This document shows, in pieces, positions 51,867 through 59,960 of a stretch of DNA of 64,000 nt. The notes under the pieces were generated by a model, which saw only the letters and a program-made list of their open reading frames with translations, did no database searches and was not told the origin of the DNA. The position numbers and the translations under genes were made by a program. Origin of the DNA: Haloechinothrix_A salitolerans (GTDB lineage: Bacteria; Actinomycetota; Actinomycetes; Mycobacteriales; Pseudonocardiaceae); NCBI RefSeq assembly GCF_039544105.1, contig NZ_BAABLA010000108.1; one strand, 5' to 3'. Position 1 is the first letter of the stretch. Each line of letters opens with the position of its first letter.

Positions 51867-52682
51867 TTGGGATTCCTCGATGGCAAGGTGGCGCTGATCA
51901 CCGGCGGCGGATCTGGTATCGGCCGAGGGGTTGTCGATCTTTTCGTGCAAGAAGGCGCGAAGGTGGGGGTACTGGAAATCTCCCCGGAAAAGGTAAAGAC
52001 CTTGCGTAACGCCTTTTCCAGTGACTCCGTCGTGGTGACGGAGGGTGATGCTACATCGTTGACGGACAACGAACGTGCTGTTGCTGACGTGGTGGATGCA
52101 TTCGGCTCTCTGACGACTCTTATTTGCGTCGTCGGGGTATTCGACTACTTCACCGAACTACCCCAACTCCCGAAAGATAAGATCAGTGACGCGTTCGATG
52201 AGCTGTTCAGCGTCAATGTCAAGAGCAACATGCTGAGTGTGAAAGCGGGGCTCGACCAGCTTATCGAGAACCAGGGTGACGTAATCCTGACTATCTCGAA
52301 CGCCGGATTTTACGCCGGAGGCGGCGGGCCACTGTACGTGGCATCAAAGTTCGCTGTCCGCGGTCTCGTGACCGAGCTCGCCTACGAACTTGCACCCAAG
52401 GTCAGGGTGAACGGCGTGGCACCGGGAGGCACGGTGACCGAACTACGCGGCATTCCGGCGCTGGCGAATGAGGCACAACGGCTGAAGGACGTACCCGATA
52501 TCGAGAACCTCATTGAAGGTATCAATCCACTGCGCCTCGTGGCCAACCCGGAAGACCACGCCTGGTCGTATGCGATCCTGGCGGCCCGGGAGCGTACACC
52601 AGCCGTGACGGGCAACGTCATCCACAGCGACGGTGGTCTCGGTGTACGCGGCCTTACCCGTATGGCGGGGCTCGAGTCGTGA
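51867..52682 (+). CDS. cis-dihydrodiol dehydrogenase (SDR, BphB/HcaB-like)
   Basis: 271 residues from TTG 51,867, 7 bases after AAAGGACTG. NAD motif ALITGGGSGIGRGVVDLFVQ, catalytic serine in TISNAGFYAGGGGPLYVASK, with the Y-x3-K pair (YVASK). The pattern FAVRGLVTELAYELAPKVRV and the ending VTGNVIHSDGG are typical of BphB/HcaB. It oxidises the cis-dihydrodiol to a catechol using NAD+. It completes ring dihydroxylation by the Rieske oxygenase. Confidence 0.88.
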   Translation: MGFLDGKVALITGGGSGIGRGVVDLFVQEGAKVGVLEISPEKVKTLRNAFSSDSVVVTEGDATSLTDNERAVADVVDAFGSLTTLICVVGVFDYFTELPQLPKDKISDAFDELFSVNVKSNMLSVKAGLDQLIENQGDVILTISNAGFYAGGGGPLYVASKFAVRGLVTELAYELAPKVRVNGVAPGGTVTELRGIPALANEAQRLKDVPDIENLIEGINPLRLVANPEDHAWSYAILAARERTPAVTGNVIHSDGGLGVRGLTRMAGLES

Positions 52683-52728
52683 CCGGTAGCCAACCGGTCC
52701 AGCCACTAGCGTTTTACGACCGGTACTG

Positions 52729-52787
52729 AACCACGCTGACCCGTTGGCCGGTCAGAACCAATCCTTGGCTAATGGGTCAGCGTGGTT
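52729..52787. repeat. perfect inverted repeat with structured loop
   Basis: AACCACGCTGACCC (52,729-52,742) pairs exactly with GGGTCAGCGTGGTT (52,774-52,787), separated by 31 bases that can fold further (TTGGCC and GGCTAA). It lies between the dihydrodiol dehydrogenase and the hydratase. It could be a terminator of the Rieske operon or a small mobile repeat. Confidence 0.6.
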
Positions 52788-52848
52788 GTCGGGATCGGAT
52801 CGCCGACCGACAGATGCAACCTGCGGCAGGTAAACGCGAAGTCAGCGA

Positions 52849-52875
52849 TTACTGTAATCTATTTCGTTACTGTAA
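52849..52875. promoter_or_regulatory. two palindromic TTACTGTAA sites
   Basis: TTACTGTAA occurs at 52,849-52,857 and 52,867-52,875, 18 bases apart (centre to centre), i.e. on nearly the same side of the DNA helix. They lie 11-37 bases before the hydratase start. Possible operator for a regulator different from the GntR-type palindrome. Confidence 0.4.
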
Positions 52876-52885
52876 CGAGGTTTCT

Positions 52886-53704
52886 ATGATTGTGCGTCCC
52901 ACGAAGCAGTTGGTCGCTGAGGAAGTAGCGGAGGACCGCATCCGCGGCGCAGCACGGCGCTTGCGGATCGCGGCAGCAGAGCACCGAACGTGCCGACCGG
53001 TTCGCGACATGCTTGGTCGCCAGGACATCGCCGCTGCATATGCGGTGCAGCGTCTGCTGACCGAAGCGGCGATCCGCGACGGACGGCGCGTAGTCGGGCG
53101 GAAGGTGGGGCTGACGTCGCCCGCGGTACAGCGTCAACTCGGCGTCGACCAGCCGGACTTTGGTGTCCTTTTCGAGGACATGCAACATGACGACGACCCG
53201 ATCGAGGTGGACCGGCTGCTGCAACCCAAGATCGAGGCGGAGATAGCATTTGTCCTCGCCGAGGACCTGGACCGGCCGGTGTTGACTACGGACGCGGTTA
53301 GTCGTGCGACAGCCTTCGTATCACCGGCGTTAGAGATTGTGGACAGCCGAATCAATAACTGGGACATCTCCATCGTGGACACGATCGCAGACAACGCATC
53401 TTGCGGGTTGTTCGTACTCGGACCGCAACAAATCCCACTCGAGGGACTTGCGCTGCCGGATGTGACGATGACCCTATACGCGGACGGCGACAATATCTCC
53501 GAAGGTGCAGGATTCGCATGCCTCGGGGACCCGCTCAATGCTGTCCTGTGGCTAGCAAACACCGCTGCCGAGTATGGATCGCCATTGCGTGCCGGCGACA
53601 TCGTATTGTCAGGCGCGCTGGGGCCGATGGTGCGAGTGCGTCGGGGTATGCAGTATTCGGCGGAAATCAGCGGGATTGGAACGGTCAACGCCCGATTTTC
53701 CTGA
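52886..53704 (+). CDS. 2-keto-4-pentenoate hydratase (MhpD-like)
   Basis: 272 residues from ATG 52,886 (an earlier in-frame start at 52,772 has no ribosome site and overlaps the inverted repeat). Family motifs are VVGRKVGLTSPAVQRQLGVD, DFGVLFEDM, LQPKIEAEIAFVLAEDL, ALEIVDSRINNWDISIVDTI and DPLNAVLWLANTAAEYGSPL. It adds water to 2-hydroxypenta-2,4-dienoate, the product of meta-cleavage hydrolases, giving 4-hydroxy-2-oxovalerate. The following aldolase and acetaldehyde dehydrogenase are not in this window. Confidence 0.88.
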   Translation: MIVRPTKQLVAEEVAEDRIRGAARRLRIAAAEHRTCRPVRDMLGRQDIAAAYAVQRLLTEAAIRDGRRVVGRKVGLTSPAVQRQLGVDQPDFGVLFEDMQHDDDPIEVDRLLQPKIEAEIAFVLAEDLDRPVLTTDAVSRATAFVSPALEIVDSRINNWDISIVDTIADNASCGLFVLGPQQIPLEGLALPDVTMTLYADGDNISEGAGFACLGDPLNAVLWLANTAAEYGSPLRAGDIVLSGALGPMVRVRRGMQYSAEISGIGTVNARFS

Positions 53705-54493
53705 ACACCGACTCATCGGCACTCGCCGACCAGGGCCGACGTTGCTTCTGCCCATGTCGTGACGCGCAGCGAGAGGACGCCGACCGGTGGTGCCGGCTAC
53801 CGACGGTGTCCGTGGGAACGGTGATGAGCACCGTGAACGGCGCGACATGTGTATGGTATCGCCGGTCGCGGGCAGACTTGTGCCATGCGCCGCTGTCGTC
53901 CAACTGGTGAATCGACGCGATGGTCGCTGTAGCCGCCACCACAGATCTGCACGATCGGCCCTCATACTTGGGTGGCGTACGAGTCGATGCCGACGAACCA
54001 CTTGGCCGCCACGGCTGCCGCCCCCAATCCATCGATGGCGTCGCCCAACGGTGACCCGGTAGCGCCTACGGTCGGCTGCGCCAAATGTGCTCGACCCTGG
54101 TCCTGCACCGACCAGGCCCGCTCACGGAGGGGCTATCGGCGCGGCGTGCAGCCACCCGCGAGCCGTGAGCGCAGGGCGGCCCAGACCCTCCGCGATCGAG
54201 CGGTATCACCGGAATCGAGACCAACAGCCAGCAGCGCGGCACGATCGTTTCGGCGTCATCACTACGGGCGGGCACGCACCAGGCCTGGGCAGCACCTGAG
54301 TGGCGTCTGCGGACGCGGCAGGTCACCCGCTCTGGGTCCAGCTTGCCGCTCGCCATCGGCGCGTGTGCGCACACGCCGCCGTGCTCAGTCACCACGACCC
54401 CCTCAGCATCATCAAAGACGAGCTTCAACAGCCGGTGTCGCCTCGTTCGTCAGTCGGTGTGGAGGGCAGCGCACCGCGATAAGCCGGAAAACT
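53705..54493. other. intergenic stretch without a supported gene
   Basis: Some frames are open on the minus strand (for example MKLVFDDAEGVVVTEHGGVC near 54,428 and GLGAAAVAAKWFVGIDSYAT near 54,030), but none has a start signal or known family and they lie in different frames. It looks like decayed coding sequence. Confidence 0.3.
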
Positions 54494-55045
54494 CTACGAG
54501 ATATCGGACGTGTAGCGGGCCGAGAGTGTACGAATGGCGCGATACTGCAAGGCGCGCACGGCAGGGTCGGCGCGACGCATCGTAAGCGACGTCTCCGTGA
54601 CAGAATAATCTTTGAAGTAGCGAAGCCATAGGCAGGTTGCCTGGTCCCAGGACAAGGATGCCAGCTGCTGATGAAGCTCGCGGTATTCGTCGCGCTTGAC
54701 GAGGACATGCTCGGGATCAGCCTCGTAATCGCCAGTGTCAGAGAAATCAGGGACGAGATGCTCGATCCGGAGCGAGGCCCTTCTGGCGGCATCGAGCACG
54801 ACGTTGCGGGCGATGGTGACCAGCCAGGGGAGCACTCCTTTACCGTAACAACGGTAGGTGTGACGGCGGCGGAACGCGCGGAGGAACGTCTCGTTCGTGT
54901 AATCGTCGGCGAGTGTGTGATCACCCGAGTTGCCGAACACGTACCGCCAGATCGTTGTACGGTGTCGTCGGTACCACTCCTCTGTGGACTCGGTACAATC
55001 ACACGTACCCGAATGGCACGTCGCGGTGGCGATCACTGTCGGCAC
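54494..55045 (-). CDS. ECF-family RNA polymerase sigma factor
   Basis: 183 residues if GTG 55,045 is used; GTG 55,036 is an alternative and a frame to 55,270 runs through a strong hairpin, so I reject that longer start. Region 2 is seen in EEWYRRHRTTIWRYVFGNSG and LADDYTNETFLRAFRRRHTY, followed by VLPWLVTIARNVVLDAARRA; region 4 is YRELHQQLASLSWDQATCLW with FKDYSVTETSLTMRRADPAV. No anti-sigma factor gene was found next to it. Targets unknown. Confidence 0.75.
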   Translation of the reverse strand: MPTVIATATCHSGTCDCTESTEEWYRRHRTTIWRYVFGNSGDHTLADDYTNETFLRAFRRRHTYRCYGKGVLPWLVTIARNVVLDAARRASLRIEHLVPDFSDTGDYEADPEHVLVKRDEYRELHQQLASLSWDQATCLWLRYFKDYSVTETSLTMRRADPAVRALQYRAIRTLSARYTSDIS

Positions 55046-55050
55046 CGCAA

Positions 55051-55089
55051 CGCGATGGAGGCCCCTGGTGTGGGGGCCCCGCCATCGCG
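55051..55089. promoter_or_regulatory. long hairpin upstream of the sigma factor gene
   Basis: CGCGATGG (55,051-55,058) pairs with CCATCGCG (55,082-55,089) and, inside, GGCCCC (55,060-55,065) with GGGGCC (55,073-55,078), around the loop TGGTGTG. It directly precedes the proposed start, so it may form a 5' leader structure limiting translation, or a terminator. Confidence 0.5.
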
Positions 55090-55282
55090 TGGAAGCCGGC
55101 AGATACCCGCGCGCCGTCGTTCGCGTGCCTGGGGACGGGACATCAGGACGGTTGATGGACGGGGTCCCGGAAAGTGTCGCGACGCCGAATCGACAGGCAT
55201 GATCTACTCCCTGAGCGCACCTCGATGTGCTGGGTTCGATTTCCAACATTGCTGCTGCGCGGGGATGCAATCATCTGATGAA

Positions 55283-55302
55283 CTACCTAGAATGCTACCT
55301 AG
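55283..55302. promoter_or_regulatory. paired CTACCTAG repeats
   Basis: CTACCTAG at 55,283-55,290 and again at 55,295-55,302, 12 bases apart. The same word, in inverted form, recurs around the LuxR gene (56,287, 56,329 and 58,795). Upstream of the sigma factor gene, next to the IS630 remnant. Confidence 0.35.
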
Positions 55303-56197
55303 TGGTCCGTGTTTGAAGTGGTTTTACGGTTGGCTTTCTTGAGGATCTGTTCGGGTGTTTTGGTCCAGACGAAGGGGTGGCAGCGGTCGTTCCAGCCGGT
55401 GATGAAGGCGCGGATCTTGGCGTTGAGGTCGCGCACGGAGCGGAAGCTGCCGCGGCGGATGGCTTGGCATTCGATGATGCCGAACCAGACCTCGATCAGG
55501 TTGAGCCACGACCCGGATGTCGGCGTGAAGTGCACGTGGATGCGCGGGTTGGCGGCGAGCCAGTCGCGGACTTCGACGCGTTTGTGGGTGGCGTAGTTGT
55601 CCATGACCAGGTGCAGCTCTTGCCCCGGATAGGCACGGGCGAGTTGCCTGAGGAAGGCGAGGAACTCCTGGTGCCGGTGCCGTGGTTTGCACGGCGCGGT
55701 CACCGTGCCGGTGGCGATCTCTAAGGCGGCGAACAGCGTGGTGGTCCGTGGCGGACATAGTCGTGGGTACGCCGCTCCGCCAGCCCGGGCTGCATCGGCA
55801 ACGTCGGCTGGGTCCGATCTAGCGCCTGGACCTGCGACTTCTCATCGACACAGAGCACGATCGCATTCTCCGGCGGCGCCAGATACAGCCCGACCACGTC
55901 GGTGACCTTCGCGATGAGTTCGGGGTCGGTAGAGAACTTGAACGTCTCGCACCGCCAGGGCTGCACCCCGTAGGCGCGCCAGGCCCGGGCCACCGTGCCG
56001 TTACTGATCCCCAGCCGGGAAGCCAACAGCCGCGACGACCAGTGCGTCACCCCGAGCTTCTTCGGCGGCGGCTTCAACGTCGCCGCCACGATCTCCCGAT
56101 GATTAACGGAGCGGGGCCTGCCCGAACCGACATGCGACACTAGCCGCCCTGGTCGCGGCCATGGAAGCCCGTCACCAGGCCGGATCAGTGGGGTCAC
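55299..56197 (-). mobile_element. truncated and frameshifted IS630-family transposase
   Basis: Minus-strand frame 55,721-56,197 carries the HTH and start of the DDE domain (KPPPKKLGVTHWSSRLLASR, IVLCVDEKSQVQALDRTQPT); frame 55,299-55,703 carries the rest (LVMDNYATHKRVEVRDWLAA, FTPTSGSWLNLIEVWFGIIE). They are joined by a one-base loss near 55,735, between YVRHG and TLFAALEIATG. The usual N-terminal 110 or so residues of IS630 transposases are missing. Probably inactive; programmed frameshifting is known in some IS630 elements but the lost N-terminus argues against function. Confidence 0.8.
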
Positions 56198-56284
56198 GGC
56201 CGGTCTTGCGCCACAACGTAGGGCCTGACCACCCTGGACGCGCTATTGGCAAGAGGTCAATGGCGAGAATCTTGACCCTATCGG

Positions 56285-56338
56285 TGTAGGTAGACGTACA
56301 CTACGCTCCAGTATCTTTTTCGCAAGACTCTACCTACA
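56285..56338. promoter_or_regulatory. inverted repeat upstream of the LuxR-type regulator
   Basis: TGTAGGTAGA (56,285-56,294) and TCTACCTACA (56,329-56,338) are exact inverted copies flanking 34 bases. They share the word TAGGTAG with repeats at 55,283 and 58,795. Candidate operator, 64 bases before the proposed start of the LuxR-type gene. Confidence 0.45.
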
Positions 56339-56401
56339 GGTGGAGGGTCACATAGGCAAAGCCGAACGGTGCATAGAGAAAGTGCTGAGGGACTCGGGTC
56401 C

Positions 56402-58771
56402 ATGTCCAATGCAGCAGCCCGCACGCTAGGCAACCTGCCCGCCGAGATGACTAGTTTCGTGGGGCGTCGGTCGGAGCTGACCGCTACGAGGAAGCTACTC
56501 AGCTCGACGCGTTTACTCACCCTGACCGGTCCTGGGGGCGTCGGCAAGAGCAGGCTGGGCGTTCGAGTGGCGGCGGATGTCCATCGCAGCTTCCACGACG
56601 GCGTGTGGTTAGTAGATCTGGCCGAGATCAATGATGGCGCGCTGCTACCGCTAGTGATCGGGACCGCGTTCGGGCTGCAAGACGCGTCGAAGGATCCTGA
56701 ATCCCGGCTCGCCGACTTCGTGCACGACAAGCAGTTGTTACTGGTGCTGGACAACTGTGAGCATGTCGTCGAGGCCACCGCGAAGCTGCTCAAGAACCTG
56801 CTTACTGCGGCTTCGGGCCTGCGCGTGCTCACGACGAGCAGGCATGTGCTTGGCGTCGAAGGCGAGTACGTTCTGTCGGTTCCACCGCTCACCCTGCCAG
56901 CACTGGAGCGTGGCGATCGATGGGCGGACGAGTCCGAGGCCGTTGCCCTGTTCGTCGAGCGCGGCGCGGCCGCACTGTCTGGCTTCTCGCTAACCGAGGA
57001 GAACCAGGACACGATTGCTCAGATCTGCCGTCGTGTCGACGGCGTGCCATTGGCCATCGAGCTGGCGGCGGCTCGACTGCGGGCGTACTCACCGGAACAG
57101 ATCCTATGCCGGTTGAGTCAGACGTTCCAGCTTCTCGCTGCCGGTCCGCGCTCGGCCCCGGTACGCCATCAAACCCTCCACGATACGCTCAAATGGAGTT
57201 ACGAGCTTTGTTCACGCTCCGAGCAGATGTTGTGGGCGCGGCTATCCGTTTTCGCCGGCGGATTCGGGCTGCGAGCGGTAGAGGAAGTCTGTATCGGAGA
57301 TCCCATCGCGTCTGAAGACGTCTTTGATCTACTGGGTAGCTTGGTAGACAAGTCCATCGTGACCACTCAGCGGGAACCCCTCAGCCCTGATGCACGCTTC
57401 CGCATGTTGGACACTGTCCGCGAGTACGGCCGGGAACGCCTTGTCGAGCACGGTGAGGCCCGGGAGCTGCGGTTGCGGCACCTCGACTACTTCAAAAAGC
57501 TCGCCGAACGAGGGAGTGTCGATTACTTTAGTCCCCGGGAGGCAGATTGGTTCCGGGAAGTCGGCGCCGAGCGTGCCAATATCCGATCAGCTCTCGAACT
57601 ATGTGTCACACACCCCGAATACGCGCGGGATGCTCTGCGTATCGGCACCGCACTCCGGACTTACTGGATCGCTCCAGGATTCATCCTGGAGGGCTACCAA
57701 TGGTTGCGGAAGTCGCTCGCGCTCGATCGTGAGCCCACGGAAGCGAGGGCGCGCGCGTTATGGGCGATGAGCTACATCGAGATCTTGCTCGGTGAGGTGG
57801 AAACTGGGATCGGGACCATGGACCAGTGCCGGCTACTCGCTGATCAGCTTGATCTACTTGACTTGCACACCGACCTGACACTGTGCGCCTCGCTCGCCGA
57901 GTTTCTGCGAGACGACCTGGAACAGGCGCTCAAGATCGCCGAAGAGGGTGTTGCCGCAGGTAGGATCAAGGGCGATCCGGCCATAACAGGAGAGGCACTA
58001 TTCCTGGCCACGATCATGGCGTTCGCGCTGAACGACCCACAGGCCGAGATGTACGGGGCCGAGGCGGTCGCACTGCACGACGAACACGGAGCGCAACTGT
58101 GGAAAGCCTTCGTACTCTGGATCATGGGCCTGTACTGGTGCCGGGAAGACAAGCTCGGTGAGGCCACCGTCAACCTGCACCAAGCCATAGACATCTTTCA
58201 GCTGCTCAACCACAACCTCGGACTCGCGTGTTGCCTCGACGGTCTAGCGTGCGTGGCGGTGGCTGCCGAGCAGCCGGAGCATGCCGCGCAGCTGATGGGC
58301 GCCGCGCAAACGATCTGGCGAACCGGGCCAGCTCGACTGCCGTACATCTACGTGCGCAAGACGGTCGTCGACGATGCGGAACGGCGAACGAAAACTTCCC
58401 TGGGGCAGAACAAGTTCGAGGCGAACTTTAGCGAGGGAGCGGCCTTACCGCTGGAGACAGCGCTCACCCTGGCGGTGAACCGGACCGCTAAGGTGAGCGT
58501 GAGCAGCGCCGCCGAGCGGAGGTCGCGCCGGCGCGAAACCGAATCCACCAATCTGACCAGGAGAGAGTCGGAGGTCGCCGAACTGGTGGCACAGGGCATG
58601 CGTAACAAGCAGATCGCCGAATCACTGGTGATCTCCCCGCGCACGGTGGACGCACACGTCGAGCACATCCTCGTCAAGCTCGGGTTCCATTCCCGGGCAC
58701 AGATCGCGAATTGGGTCGCGAGGCGCAAAACCGCGCGGCCGGGGAGTGATGCACGCATCTCTGCCGTTTGA
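56402..58771 (+). CDS. NB-ARC ATPase / TPR / LuxR-type transcriptional regulator
   Basis: 789 residues from ATG 56,402; an in-frame GTG at 56,369 has no ribosome site. Residues 20-270 form an AP-ATPase domain (TSFVGRRSELTATRKLLSST, Walker A LTGPGGVGKSRLG, Walker B LLLVLDNCEH). A helical repeat region follows (residues 330-690). The C-terminus is a LuxR HTH (TRRESEVAELVAQGMRNKQI, SPRTVDAHVEHILVKLGFHS). This is the actinomycete predicted-ATPase regulator type. Flanked by TAGGTAG repeats on both sides; it may control the sigma factor, itself or the catabolic genes. Confidence 0.85.
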   Translation: MSNAAARTLGNLPAEMTSFVGRRSELTATRKLLSSTRLLTLTGPGGVGKSRLGVRVAADVHRSFHDGVWLVDLAEINDGALLPLVIGTAFGLQDASKDPESRLADFVHDKQLLLVLDNCEHVVEATAKLLKNLLTAASGLRVLTTSRHVLGVEGEYVLSVPPLTLPALERGDRWADESEAVALFVERGAAALSGFSLTEENQDTIAQICRRVDGVPLAIELAAARLRAYSPEQILCRLSQTFQLLAAGPRSAPVRHQTLHDTLKWSYELCSRSEQMLWARLSVFAGGFGLRAVEEVCIGDPIASEDVFDLLGSLVDKSIVTTQREPLSPDARFRMLDTVREYGRERLVEHGEARELRLRHLDYFKKLAERGSVDYFSPREADWFREVGAERANIRSALELCVTHPEYARDALRIGTALRTYWIAPGFILEGYQWLRKSLALDREPTEARARALWAMSYIEILLGEVETGIGTMDQCRLLADQLDLLDLHTDLTLCASLAEFLRDDLEQALKIAEEGVAAGRIKGDPAITGEALFLATIMAFALNDPQAEMYGAEAVALHDEHGAQLWKAFVLWIMGLYWCREDKLGEATVNLHQAIDIFQLLNHNLGLACCLDGLACVAVAAEQPEHAAQLMGAAQTIWRTGPARLPYIYVRKTVVDDAERRTKTSLGQNKFEANFSEGAALPLETALTLAVNRTAKVSVSSAAERRSRRRETESTNLTRRESEVAELVAQGMRNKQIAESLVISPRTVDAHVEHILVKLGFHSRAQIANWVARRKTARPGSDARISAV

Positions 58772-58774
58772 AAA

Positions 58775-58802
58775 TAGGTACCTACTTGGGATTTCTAGGT
58801 AG
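58775..58802. promoter_or_regulatory. TAGGTACCTA palindrome and CTAGGTAG repeat after the LuxR gene
   Basis: TAGGTACCTA (58,775-58,784) is a perfect palindrome and CTAGGTAG (58,795-58,802) follows 10 bases later, just after the LuxR-type gene's stop. The words match those upstream of that gene. Confidence 0.35.
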
Positions 58803-58894
58803 CACCACCAATGTGACGCAAGTCTCGAGGAAGCAGGCTGAAGCAACCCAGGAGCGGTGGCTCCGACTCAACTGACGAAGACCCGGAGTGGATC

Positions 58895-59128
58895 ATGCCT
58901 GTTGACCTCGTACCGCGCCCTTGCCCCCGCTGCCGTCGGTCGATCGTGCTGGTCAGGAAAGCGTGGGGGAGAAGCTGGATGCACATCGGCACTTGGCTTC
59001 CGCTGTGCGAAGACGTGTGGATCGACAGCCACCCGGAAGGAGAGCGCCAGCGGATGGCGCCCGGCACGAAGTCCCGGGTACGACCCCTCGGGACGCCTGC
59101 TCTCGGATCCGGGCTCGACGCAGCGTAG
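58895..59128 (+). CDS. doubtful small protein with a CxxC motif
   Basis: 77 residues from ATG 58,895 (MPVDLVPRPCPRCRRSIVLV). One CPRC pair and a later single Cys could bind zinc. There is no clear ribosome site (GTGGATC precedes it) and no family match, so it may be chance. It fills part of the 400-base gap between the LuxR gene and the flavin reductase gene. Confidence 0.25.
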   Translation: MPVDLVPRPCPRCRRSIVLVRKAWGRSWMHIGTWLPLCEDVWIDSHPEGERQRMAPGTKSRVRPLGTPALGSGLDAA

Positions 59129-59173
59129 AAGCGTTACCCTCGCGTTGCCGCCCGCCAGCGGATCCGGCAGTAG

Positions 59174-59662
59174 TCAGGCGGGCACGTTTTCCATCCCGAG
59201 ACTGCGGTACCGGCCACCGAAGAAGATCAAGGGCTTGTCGTCGGTGTGGTTGAAATACCGAATCTCGCCCGTGTAAATCGTGTGGTCCCCGACTTCGTGC
59301 GCATCGATTACCGTGGTGCCGAGGTGCGCGATAGCTCCTTCTAGCAGGGGGACCGAGCCGACCCACGTGAATCGCGGCTCGAAGCCGTCCACCGGACGTC
59401 CGGCGAAATGCTGGCTCACGTGCGCGGCCTCGTGTGGCAGAACGCTTACCCCGTAAACTCCGCTCGCCGCGATGAGTCCGTGCATCTTCGCGTTCTTGTT
59501 GATGCATACCGCGATGAGCGGGGGATCTAGCGATACCGAGAGAAACGCATTGAGTGTCATCGCATGGACGGAGTCGCCTACCGGCGTAGTCACAATGGTT
59601 ACACCGGTCGTGAAGCGACCAAGTGTGCTGCGGAGTTCGTGGTGATCAATGTGCTGACTCAT
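59174..59662 (-). CDS. flavin reductase (HpaC-like), probable partner of the HpaB oxygenase
   Basis: 162 residues from ATG 59,662, after GGAGGGATC. The flavin reductase-like domain is clear: LRSTLGRFTTGVTIVTTPVG, MTLNAFLSVSLDPPLIAVCI, GVYGVSVLPHEAAHVSQHFA, then GDHTIYTGEIRYFNHTDDKP. It reduces FMN or FAD with NAD(P)H. No other oxygenase that needs free reduced flavin lies close, whereas the HpaB-type gene at 41,146 lacks a reductase; both sit behind the same kind of palindrome. Confidence 0.88.
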   Translation of the reverse strand: MSQHIDHHELRSTLGRFTTGVTIVTTPVGDSVHAMTLNAFLSVSLDPPLIAVCINKNAKMHGLIAASGVYGVSVLPHEAAHVSQHFAGRPVDGFEPRFTWVGSVPLLEGAIAHLGTTVIDAHEVGDHTIYTGEIRYFNHTDDKPLIFFGGRYRSLGMENVPA

Positions 59663-59684
59663 GATCCCTCCTTCTAGAAGCATG

Positions 59685-59696
59685 CTAGCATGCTAG
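59685..59696. promoter_or_regulatory. GntR operator candidate 4 (CTAGCATGCTAG)
   Basis: A perfect 12-base palindrome, embedded in AGCATGCTAGCATGCTAG, 23 bases upstream of the flavin reductase start. The best match to CTARCATGYTAG in the window. Confidence 0.65.
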
Positions 59697-59887
59697 TTAG
59701 TGGTTTGAAAGTTCTGCGGCTCAGGCATTTGCGTCGCTGTCGGCACTCATCGTGAGCGACGGCGCCGACGCAAAGCCTTGCTGGATCACGTCACTCCGTC
59801 TCAACCTCTCCTAGCAACGTCCTGCTCACCTTCTAACGGTCTGGCGTTCTAGTAGGCATGGTGGAACCCCGCCTTGTCCGACCGGTA

Positions 59888-59899
59888 CTAACATGCTAG
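59888..59899. promoter_or_regulatory. GntR operator candidate 5 (CTAACATGCTAG)
   Basis: CTAACATGCTAG fits CTARCATGYTAG and lies 61 bases upstream of the first gene of the Mce operon. A weaker related word, TTCTAGTAGGCATGG, is nearby at about 59,848. The 298 bases between flavin reductase and Mce operon form a divergent promoter region. Confidence 0.6.
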
Positions 59900-59960
59900 C
59901 GTGTTGCGCAATCGTTGATGAGCAACCTCACAGCTCCGATTCGCTGCAAGAGGAGACCGC

